NCBI GenBank assembly: GCA_035534575.1
Contig: DATLRT010000038.1
Coordinates: 1-10,176 of the forward strand
Reading direction: 5' to 3'
DNA from: JAGWFU01 sp035534575
Lineage (GTDB): Archaea > Micrarchaeota > Micrarchaeia > Micrarchaeales > Micrarchaeaceae
Length of the DNA stretch: 10,176 nt
The notes beneath the pieces are model-generated. The model was not told where the DNA came from, did no database searches, and saw only the letters and a program-made list of their open reading frames with translations. Both the position numbers and the translations under genes were made by a program. Below, piece by piece: positions 1 through 4,988 of the stretch (the first letter of the stretch is position 1; every line of letters starts with the position of its first letter).

Positions 1-20
1 AACTTTCCAAGCGCTACTTA

Positions 21-28
21 TTAAATAT
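21..28 (+). promoter_or_regulatory. TATA box for tRNA-Leu
   Basis: The sequence TTAAATAT is centred about 31 bp before the first base of the tRNA, a plausible distance for an archaeal TBP site. The rest of the 55 bp before the tRNA shows no other clear feature. Confidence 0.5.
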
Positions 29-55
29 TGATGACGCAAATATCTTTGCTAATAA

Positions 56-140
56 GCAGGGGTAGCAAAGCTCGGCCAAATGCGACGGGTTCAGGGCTCG
101 TTTCTTTAGGGATTCGAGGGTTCAAATCCCTCCTCCTGCA
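56..140 (+). tRNA. tRNA-Leu (anticodon CAG)
   Basis: The sequence folds as a class II tRNA. The acceptor arm GCAGGGG (56-62) pairs with CTCCTGC (133-139), with one G-U pair, and A140 is the discriminator. The D stem is GCA/TGC with GG in its loop. The anticodon stem ACGGG/CTCGT (85-89 and 97-101) encloses TTCAGGG, which gives anticodon CAG at 92-94 and reads leucine CUG codons. A long variable arm (102-115) fits Leu. The T arm is GAGGG/CCCTC around TTCAAAT. No intron is visible and the 3' CCA is not encoded, as is common in archaea. Confidence 0.96.
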
Positions 141-145
141 TTATG

Positions 146-153
146 TTATAATA
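146..153 (+). promoter_or_regulatory. TATA box for the SDR gene
   Basis: TTATAATA lies just after the tRNA and is centred about 32 bp before the ATG at 182. This predicts a transcript starting close to that ATG with little or no leader. Confidence 0.45.
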
Positions 154-181
154 CCTGGATGTGAATCCTATGCGTGGTGAG

Positions 182-892
182 ATGGCGCTGAAGGGCCAAA
201 AGGTTTTGATTGTCGGAGTGAGCAAGGGGCTAGGCTACGCCACAGCATACGCGCTGCTCAAGCAGGGAGCCAAGGTAGTCATTGTAGGACTTGAGAAGGA
301 GAAGCTTGGGGAGATGGAGACTTCGCTCAAGAAGTACGGAGAGGTTAAGGCACTGCACATAGACGGTGTGAAGGAGCCGAAGCGGCTGGTCGATGAGTCG
401 GTGGCATTCCTCGGCGGGATAGACCACCTCTCAGTTATGATAGGCGGATATGTTGAGGACACTGTCTCTGATCCGAAGGGACTTGACGAGATGTTGACCA
501 ATCACATAAAGGCGCCCATACTTATAGTCAGGGAAGCGGTGGGCCACATGCATGAGGGCTCGACCATAACGCTTGTTTCTGCGATGAAGGGTATATCGAA
601 GGCCATGCCGAACCAACTGTCTTATGGAATCGGCAAGGCAGGCACCGCAAAGGCGGTGCAGATACTCGCCTCTGAGCTTGCGCCAAGGCACATAAGGGTG
701 AACGCGATAGCGCCGCAGCAGATAGACGGCGAGTTCGTGCCAGAGAGGGACTGGAAGCCGCTCAGGAAGAAAGATGGCGGCAGCGCTCCGCCTGAGGACT
801 TCGCTAACGTTCTTGTCTGGCTGATGTCAGAGGATTCGTGGATAGTCAACGGCGCCGTGATACCCACTGACAGGGGCTACAGCGTCATCTGA
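182..892 (+). CDS. short-chain dehydrogenase/reductase (SDR family)
   Basis: This is a 236-residue, single-domain Rossmann oxidoreductase of the classical SDR type, cytosolic and NAD(P)-dependent; the substrate cannot be told from sequence. The nucleotide-binding glycine motif is GVSKGLG (residues 12-18), a variant of TGxxxGxG without the usual Thr. The NNAG region reads as IGGY (about 87-90). Ser133 and the catalytic pair Tyr148/Lys152 (YGIGK) are present, followed by a canonical RVNAIAP segment (172-178) and a C-terminal NGAVIPTDRGYS that matches the usual G-x-x-x-x-x-D-G-G-Y end. I chose the ATG at 182 because MALKGQKVLIVG is where family members usually begin; GTG at 161 and ATG at 170 would add 7 or 4 unconserved residues. 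It stands alone on its strand after the tRNA gene, and its stop codon abuts that of the convergent NFACT-R gene with no spacer. Confidence 0.9.
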   Translation: MALKGQKVLIVGVSKGLGYATAYALLKQGAKVVIVGLEKEKLGEMETSLKKYGEVKALHIDGVKEPKRLVDESVAFLGGIDHLSVMIGGYVEDTVSDPKGLDEMLTNHIKAPILIVREAVGHMHEGSTITLVSAMKGISKAMPNQLSYGIGKAGTAKAVQILASELAPRHIRVNAIAPQQIDGEFVPERDWKPLRKKDGGSAPPEDFANVLVWLMSEDSWIVNGAVIPTDRGYSVI

Positions 893-1666
893 TTATTCCA
901 TCTTCAAGGAGAAGCTGCCCGTGGGCAGCTGCCTGATTATGTTGTCTAAATCGTCGAGCTGGAAGTATGCAGCGATCTTCTTGCCCGCATCCGACTTCTT
1001 CAGGTCGCCCTGCGACAGTATCACGTGCTTGCCCATCCCGTCGAACTTTGCGAATGTCTTGCTCGGCACGGTGTTGAGCCTGTCGTCCTTTATGAACATC
1101 ACGAGCGAGAGCTCAATGTTCCTGTACCAATCCCTCTCGCCCTTTAGCAGGAAGCTTCCCGTTCCCAAGGACCCCTTCTCGCTGGACTTGCTGACCTGGT
1201 TCCTCCTCATCGCGTAAACGTCAATGCTCCTCAGTCCCTCCTCCCACGCGCTCGAGTAGCTGGCAGCGAACTGCGCCGCCTCCTCCTTTATCTCCGCGGG
1301 GATGTCAACGCCATCCTTTAGTATCGTGACCGGGGCGCCAAATATATTGGCGTGCAGGAACAGGTCCTTCTCGCCGAAGTGCTTCGAGTTGAGCAGCTCG
1401 TTCTGGTGCGCGTCCCTCCCGCCTATCACCATCATGTTGTTGCTTGTGAAGAACCACCTGAACGCCTCGTACCACTCGCGCTTCACCACCTTCATTATCC
1501 TTTTCTTCTGCTCCTTCTCCTTGCTCTCCTCCACCTTGAGCTTCTTCTCAAGGTCCTTTATCGCCTTCTCAGCTCCCGCTCTCTTCTGAATGAGCCTCTT
1601 GGCTCTTGAGTAGTAGTCGTTTGCGTTCTCCTGCGCTGACTTGGTGAAATCTATCTTTATTTCCAT
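893..1666 (-). CDS. stand-alone NFACT-R (DUF814) domain protein, Rqc2/RqcH C-terminal half
   Basis: This 257-residue protein matches only the C-terminal half of archaeal NFACT proteins (Rqc2/NEMF/RqcH). It starts at the conserved KSAQENANDYY segment (residues 9-19), runs through a charged coiled coil (about 22-62), and ends in the NFACT-R domain, with MVIGGRDAHQNELL (79-92), a KDLFLHANIFGAP segment (100-112) and QVSKSSEKGSLGTGSFLLKG (157-176). Full-length archaeal homologues are usually about 600-700 residues and carry NFACT-N plus an HhH segment in front; NFACT-N holds the Asp-Arg pair used by bacterial RqcH for Ala-tRNA selection. That half is absent here, and the DNA upstream is an intact secE, so a simple frameshift is excluded. 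It starts 4 nt after the secE stop and is probably co-transcribed with it. A role on obstructed large subunits is plausible by family, but C-terminal Ala tailing by this protein alone is not supported. Confidence 0.88.
   Translation of the reverse strand: MEIKIDFTKSAQENANDYYSRAKRLIQKRAGAEKAIKDLEKKLKVEESKEKEQKKRIMKVVKREWYEAFRWFFTSNNMMVIGGRDAHQNELLNSKHFGEKDLFLHANIFGAPVTILKDGVDIPAEIKEEAAQFAASYSSAWEEGLRSIDVYAMRRNQVSKSSEKGSLGTGSFLLKGERDWYRNIELSLVMFIKDDRLNTVPSKTFAKFDGMGKHVILSQGDLKKSDAGKKIAAYFQLDDLDNIIRQLPTGSFSLKME
913..930. repeat. inverted repeat at the convergent SDR/NFACT-R gene ends
   Basis: AGCTGCCC and GGGCAGCT lie 2 bp apart, so a 7-bp stem with a 4-nt loop is possible. It sits in the last codons of the NFACT-R gene and 21 bp after the SDR stop. 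There is no adjacent T-tract on either strand, so a terminator role is only a possibility. Confidence 0.3.
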
Positions 1667-1670
1667 CCAA

Positions 1671-1862
1671 TCATGGGAGGACGCCGGTTGTGATGAAGGA
1701 GATGACGATCGAGAGCAGGAACCCTATCACGCCGATGAGTATTATGCCGAGTATTATGACCTTGGCGCTCTTGTTGAACTCCGTCCTTGTGGGCTTGTAG
1801 CTGATGCTCATCACGTGCCTTGAGTTGTCTATGAAGCTCTTGATCTGTTGGAATATCTGCAT
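1671..1862 (-). CDS. secE: preprotein translocase subunit SecE (Sec61 gamma)
   Basis: This 63-residue protein is the small essential subunit of the SecYE(beta) channel in the cytoplasmic membrane, where it clamps SecY. It has the standard archaeal layout: an amphipathic N-terminal helix (about 1-18), the conserved YKPTRTEF hinge (22-29), and one membrane helix rich in I, L and G (about 34-58). Its length is usual for archaeal SecE/Sec61 gamma. In many archaea secE is followed by spt5 (nusG) and ribosomal protein genes; here it is followed by an NFACT-R gene instead. A TATA-like element about 26 bp upstream of the ATG suggests a leaderless mRNA. Confidence 0.92.
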   Translation of the reverse strand: MQIFQQIKSFIDNSRHVMSISYKPTRTEFNKSAKVIILGIILIGVIGFLLSIVISFITTGVLP

Positions 1863-1882
1863 ATGAGCGCCTGTTGAAACCT

Positions 1883-1891
1883 TTTAATAAT
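1883..1891 (-). promoter_or_regulatory. TATA box for secE
   Basis: On the minus strand this reads as part of TATTATTAAAAG, centred about 25 bp upstream of the secE ATG. That spacing predicts transcription starting at or next to the start codon. Confidence 0.5.
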
Positions 1892-1903
1892 AAGTTCCCA
1901 ATG

Positions 1904-1910
1904 TTTATAA
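1904..1910 (+). promoter_or_regulatory. TATA box for thiI
   Basis: TTTATAA is centred 26 bp upstream of the ATG at 1933, the distance expected for a leaderless archaeal mRNA. Its centre is about 20 bp from that of the divergent secE box, so TBP/TFB binding at one promoter may affect the other. A G-rich stretch (1921-1925) before the ATG could alternatively be a weak Shine-Dalgarno site. Confidence 0.55.
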
Positions 1911-1932
1911 GGTTTTGTCTGGGGGCGAATTG

Positions 1933-3072
1933 ATGGAGTACAGCATGATAGTCATACACTTCGGCGAGATTTGGCTGAAGGGGAAGAACAGGAACGACTT
2001 CATCGGAAGGCTGTACGGCAACATAAGGCTGGCGCTGAGCCAGGAGAAGTACGCAAGGCTTGTCAACGCGAGGGACAGGTTCATAGTTGAGCTGGATAAG
2101 GGCTCAGACATCGATTCGATATCAGAGAGGCTGGGCAAGGTGTTCGGCATAAGCTGGTTCGCTCCGGTGGCGAAGACGGAGAACAGCCTGAGCGCGATAA
2201 TGAAGACCGCCAACAAGCTGGTGGCCAAGAGGAAGACGGTGAGGATAGTGGCCCACAGGGCGTTCAAGGGCACCAAGTTCAACTCGCGCGACATAGTTAG
2301 CGCGTTCATCAAGGGGAGCAAGAAGCTCGGCTTCAAGATAGACAAGGATGCTGCTGACAGCCTGTTCATAAACGTGACAAGCGAGTGCACGCTGATGTAC
2401 ACGAAGAAAGTCATCGGGCAGAAGGGGCTGCCTGTCGGCTGCTCCGGCAAGGCGGTGGTGCTTCTTTCAGGGGGGATAGACTCGCCGCTCGCATCATATT
2501 ACGCGATGAAGAGGGGACTTGAGCTAGTCTACCTGCACCTGCACGCGTTCCCCAACAACAAGGAGGCGAAGGAGTCGAAGATGAAGGAGCTGGTAGAGGT
2601 GCTAGGCCAGTACAGCCCGAAGCCCAAGATATACTACGCGCCATCCTACATGTTCCAGTCCGCAGTGATGAAGATCCCTGGCAGGCACGAGCTGATACTT
2701 TTCAAGAGATTTGCATATAAGCTGGCGGAGAAGGTCGCTGAGATGGAGGGCGCGAACTGCATAGTCACTGGCGAGAGTCTTGGGCAGGTGGCGTCGCAGA
2801 CGGTGACCAACCTCGCTGCATCGGAGCACGACACAGACCTGTTCATATTCAGGCCGCTGATAGGGTTCGACAAGCAGGAGATAATAAACGAGGCCCAGGA
2901 GATGGGAACCTACGAGATATCGATAAGGAAGTACAAGGACGTCTGCTCGATAAACGCGAGGAACCCCTCAACATCCACGGACTACAAGAAGCTTGATGTG
3001 CTTTACAAGAAGGCGACGCTGTCAACCGTGCTGAAGAGAACGATGGCGAAGACGGAGGCAGTCATTGGCTGA
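1933..3072 (+). CDS. thiI: tRNA 4-thiouridine synthase ThiI (archaeal type)
   Basis: ThiI adenylates U8 of tRNA and inserts sulfur to make 4-thiouridine; in some organisms it also supplies sulfur for the thiamin thiazole. This 379-residue protein begins MEYSMIVIHFGEIWLKGKNR, the N-terminal ferredoxin-like domain signature. A THUMP domain follows (about 60-160), then the PP-loop ATPase domain with SGGIDSP at 179-185 and VTGESLGQVASQT at 278-290. There is no C-terminal rhodanese domain, as is usual in archaea, so sulfur must come from another donor. Where many ThiI proteins have two adjacent cysteines in the late PP-loop domain, this one has one (Cys338 in DVCSIN). ATG 1933 is preferred over TTG 1915 because of the conserved start and the TATA spacing. 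Its last 11 bp overlap the end of the convergent winged-helix gene. Confidence 0.94.
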   Translation: MEYSMIVIHFGEIWLKGKNRNDFIGRLYGNIRLALSQEKYARLVNARDRFIVELDKGSDIDSISERLGKVFGISWFAPVAKTENSLSAIMKTANKLVAKRKTVRIVAHRAFKGTKFNSRDIVSAFIKGSKKLGFKIDKDAADSLFINVTSECTLMYTKKVIGQKGLPVGCSGKAVVLLSGGIDSPLASYYAMKRGLELVYLHLHAFPNNKEAKESKMKELVEVLGQYSPKPKIYYAPSYMFQSAVMKIPGRHELILFKRFAYKLAEKVAEMEGANCIVTGESLGQVASQTVTNLAASEHDTDLFIFRPLIGFDKQEIINEAQEMGTYEISIRKYKDVCSINARNPSTSTDYKKLDVLYKKATLSTVLKRTMAKTEAVIG

Positions 3073-3373
3073 TGTGCCTGAGCATATCAGCAAGATGGTT
3101 GTACTCCCTAAGCAGCTCAATCCCTTTTTCAGTAATGGCAAACTTGGTTCCGTAATCTCTGCCTATCGAACTTTTCCTGGCTCCAGATTCCGAGACGGGT
3201 ATCTCGCGTATCAGGCTGTTGGCCTTCATCAGCTCAATCCTACGCCTGGCTTCGGTGGTGGAGAGATTCGAATTAGTTGCAAGGGTTGAGATGGTAGACG
3301 CAATCCTGCACACCTCAAGCATGTCGAAGAGGATGGTTGCATCGTCACGGCGTTGTTTGTTTGCCATAATCAT
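3062..3373 (-). CDS. small winged-helix DNA-binding protein
   Basis: This 103-residue protein looks like a single archaeal winged-helix domain of the predicted-regulator type (COG3432-like). It has a helix-turn-helix region (about residues 26-55, with SNLSTTEARRRIELMKANSLI as the second and recognition helices), a wing of hydrophilic residues (about 56-72), then TKFAITEKGIELLREY, the typical strand plus long C-terminal helix that often dimerises. No ligand or metal motif is visible. ATG at 3367 is an alternative start two codons downstream. It follows rio1 by 21 nt on the same strand, so it is probably co-transcribed, and overlaps the thiI tail by 11 bp. Its targets cannot be read from the sequence. 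Confidence 0.78.
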   Translation of the reverse strand: MIMANKQRRDDATILFDMLEVCRIASTISTLATNSNLSTTEARRRIELMKANSLIREIPVSESGARKSSIGRDYGTKFAITEKGIELLREYNHLADMLRHISQ

Positions 3374-3394
3374 CCCATAGCGGTATTAGGTAGC

Positions 3395-4165
3395 TCACTT
3401 GATTATCTGCTCAAGGACCTCCTTTGCGTCCCTCTTTATCTCGTACTTCTTCCCGAAGTAGTTGAGCACCACCCGGATGTCCCTCTCCAAAAACTCCATG
3501 GCGTTGGGGTGCTTTATGCTCACCGCCTGGCCGAAGTCTATTATGTACGGCTGATTGTCTTTCACCAGGATGTTGAACTCGCTGAGGTCCGCGTGCACGA
3601 GGTTGCTCTTGTACAGCAGGCGCACCTGCTGCAGTATGTTGTCAAGGAATATCTCCGGGCTCTCAACAGCCATATCCTTTAGCTGCGGTGAGACTGTGCC
3701 GTCCTCTGCGCCTATGAACTCCATGGCCAGTATGCTGCCATTGAACATATAGGGCTTGGGCGCGTTGGCTCCCGCATGCCTTGCCAGCGAGAGGTTTCCG
3801 AACTCCTTCTTGCACCACGTCTTCACTATGGCTATCTTAGTCCTCCCTATCTTCTTGAACCTCGGATCGCCCACGATGTAGTCCTCCATCTTGAAGAAGG
3901 AGGATGTCTCAATCCTGAAAAACTTGACTATGACGTATGTCTTGCCCTTTACATCCTCTGAAGCGCCTGCGCTCGCGATGTAGACGTCCGCCTCCTTGCC
4001 CCTTGCCACTGGGAAGAGAAGCTGCTCGATTATCCCCTTGTTGTAGAATTTGCTAAGGAGGATCATAGTCTTGTCGTCGAATATGCCGGAGTCTACCTTG
4101 TTCTGCCCCTTTAGGAGATGGATGTCCCTGTCCGGCCTCTTGCGCTTCGCAAGCCTTCTCGTCAT
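3395..4165 (-). CDS. rio1: RIO1-family serine/threonine kinase/ATPase
   Basis: RIO1 is an atypical kinase/ATPase that acts in late maturation of the small ribosomal subunit. This 256-residue protein contains a flexible ATP loop RGKEADVY (residues 55-62, the counterpart of STGKEANVY), ATP-contacting Lys81 (VIVKFF), a conserved KTWCKKEFGNL segment (115-125), hinge AMEFIG (147-152), the catalytic loop LVHADLSEFNIL (189-200) with Asp193 and Asn198, and the metal-binding IIDFGQAV (208-215) with Asp210. The D-x-x-Q form and the VKTW block favour RIO1 over RIO2, and no RIO2 N-terminal winged helix is present. The basic N-terminus (MTRRLAKRKRPDR) is also normal. In many archaea rio1 neighbours eIF1A or a KH-domain protein; here its partner is a winged-helix gene. 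The divergent Nudix gene lies 60 bp away. Confidence 0.93.
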   Translation of the reverse strand: MTRRLAKRKRPDRDIHLLKGQNKVDSGIFDDKTMILLSKFYNKGIIEQLLFPVARGKEADVYIASAGASEDVKGKTYVIVKFFRIETSSFFKMEDYIVGDPRFKKIGRTKIAIVKTWCKKEFGNLSLARHAGANAPKPYMFNGSILAMEFIGAEDGTVSPQLKDMAVESPEIFLDNILQQVRLLYKSNLVHADLSEFNILVKDNQPYIIDFGQAVSIKHPNAMEFLERDIRVVLNYFGKKYEIKRDAKEVLEQIIK

Positions 4166-4196
4166 TGCAATTACAATAGAGTTATCTAGGCAAATG

Positions 4197-4203
4197 CTAA
4201 TAA
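4197..4203 (+). promoter_or_regulatory. possible TATA box for the Nudix gene
   Basis: CTAATAA is a weak match but is centred exactly 26 bp upstream of the ATG at 4226. A GGGAG motif at 4211-4215, 10 nt from the ATG, could instead act as a Shine-Dalgarno site on a longer transcript. Confidence 0.3.
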
Positions 4204-4225
4204 CACCTGCGGGAGATAATCATCC

Positions 4226-4639
4226 ATGGACAGTTTCAGGGTGGCCGCAAAGGCTTTCATAATTAACCAGAAGGGCGAGGTGCTGCTGATCAAGAGGGGG
4301 GAGGACAATCCGCACAAGCCAGGGGTGTGGGAGATACCGGGCGGACGGCTGGAGACGGGAGAGAGCCCGTTCGATGGGCTGAAGAGGGAGGTGGCCGAGG
4401 AGACGGGGCTGGATGTGCAGGTGCTCAACCCGCTAAAGGTGCACCACTTCACGAGGGACGACGGCCAGAAGATAACGATGGTGGTCTTCATCTGCAAGTC
4501 CGCTTCGGATGAGGTGAGGCTGAGCAAGGAGCATGTGGCTCACATATGGATGGACACAGAGCTCGCCAAGCTAAAGATGGTCCCTGACTTCCACGAGGAG
4601 ATAGATATCTACAACAAGCTCTTCAAGGGCAAGAAATAG
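4226..4639 (+). CDS. Nudix hydrolase
   Basis: This 137-residue protein is a soluble single-domain Nudix pyrophosphatase of the MutT-like size class. It cleaves a nucleoside diphosphate linked to another group, using Mg2+ or Mn2+. The Nudix box is a perfect match to GX5EX7REUXEEXGU: Gly40, Glu46, then REVAEETGL (54-62), with Glu58 and Glu59 as likely metal ligands. The preceding GVWEIPGG (33-40) is the usual lead-in. Residues that would separate 8-oxo-dGTP, ADP-ribose, Ap4A or isoprenoid diphosphate activity cannot be judged by eye. The gene lies between the divergent rio1 and a small membrane-protein gene that starts 39 bp downstream. Confidence 0.92.
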   Translation: MDSFRVAAKAFIINQKGEVLLIKRGEDNPHKPGVWEIPGGRLETGESPFDGLKREVAEETGLDVQVLNPLKVHHFTRDDGQKITMVVFICKSASDEVRLSKEHVAHIWMDTELAKLKMVPDFHEEIDIYNKLFKGKK

Positions 4640-4640
4640 C

Positions 4641-4648
4641 TATTTAAA
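4641..4648 (+). promoter_or_regulatory. TATA box for the small membrane-protein gene
   Basis: TATTTAAA begins 2 bp after the Nudix stop and is centred about 34 bp before the ATG at 4679. It predicts a start near 4671 and a leader of only a few bases. Confidence 0.45.
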
Positions 4649-4678
4649 GCTTCAAGGACATACTATATCGGTGCTAAG

Positions 4679-4921
4679 ATGCCGCAAAAAAAGCAGTCGA
4701 TGGCAGTATATCAGGAGAAGCATGGGGCATGGGAGGTCTTCAAAACTTTCTTCTGGGGAATCTACCTACTTGTAATAGGAGTTGTATTGACCGTTCTGGT
4801 TCCGGGAGTGATAGGCTTCACCTCGTTCATAGGACTTGCAGTAGTGCTTGCAGCGCTGTTCCTGATAATATTCGGGTTCACAGCCTCGCTGCACTTGAAG
4901 CTGGTGAAGAAGTACTCGTAA
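4679..4921 (+). CDS. small two-helix membrane protein, function unknown
   Basis: I do not recognise this 80-residue protein. Residues 1-22 are polar and basic with a short amphipathic stretch (AWEVFKTFFWG, 17-27). Two hydrophobic segments follow, about 24-43 and 48-70, joined by a Pro-Gly turn (PGVIGFTSF, 42-50), and the tail is basic (LKLVKKYS). The two helices are long enough to span the membrane as a hairpin, with both ends inside by the positive-inside rule. It lies between the Nudix gene and secF, but it appears to have its own TATA box and a hairpin plus T-tract at its end, so it is probably a separate transcript from secFD. A role as a Sec accessory subunit, comparable in position to bacterial YajC, is speculation from location only. 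Confidence 0.75.
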   Translation: MPQKKQSMAVYQEKHGAWEVFKTFFWGIYLLVIGVVLTVLVPGVIGFTSFIGLAVVLAALFLIIFGFTASLHLKLVKKYS

Positions 4922-4944
4922 GTACTTCTTTCCTTCATTTTTTT
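4907..4944 (+). terminator. hairpin plus T-tract terminator overlapping a stop codon
   Basis: A perfect 10-bp inverted repeat, AAGAAGTACT (4907-4916) and AGTACTTCTT (4921-4930), is separated by CGTA. The loop and first stem base contain the TAA stop codon (4919-4921) of the small membrane-protein gene. A pyrimidine-rich run ending in seven T (4938-4944) follows. The layout resembles an intrinsic terminator. Archaeal RNA polymerase generally needs only the T-tract, so the stem may instead protect the 3' end or pause ribosomes. Confidence 0.6.
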
Positions 4945-4962
4945 ATTACACATATTATTGAT

Positions 4963-4972
4963 GCTATAAAAG
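4963..4972 (+). promoter_or_regulatory. TATA box for the secF-secD-nmd3 operon
   Basis: GCTATAAAAG is one of the clearest TATA boxes in the window and is centred about 22 bp before the ATG at 4989, so the mRNA is probably leaderless or nearly so. It follows the upstream T-tract by 18 bp. Confidence 0.6.
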
Positions 4973-4988
4973 GGACAGACTGGTTTTG

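Noticed and set aside
893..1666. Reading the NFACT-R gene as a decayed pseudogene
   Set aside because: It has an uninterrupted frame, a sensible ATG 4 nt after secE, and intact conserved blocks to the end; no remains of NFACT-N are seen upstream.
1905..2450. A 181-codon open frame on the minus strand opposite thiI
   Set aside because: It is antisense to a clear ThiI domain structure, its protein has no recognisable motif, and its composition is what the complement of this codon use would give.
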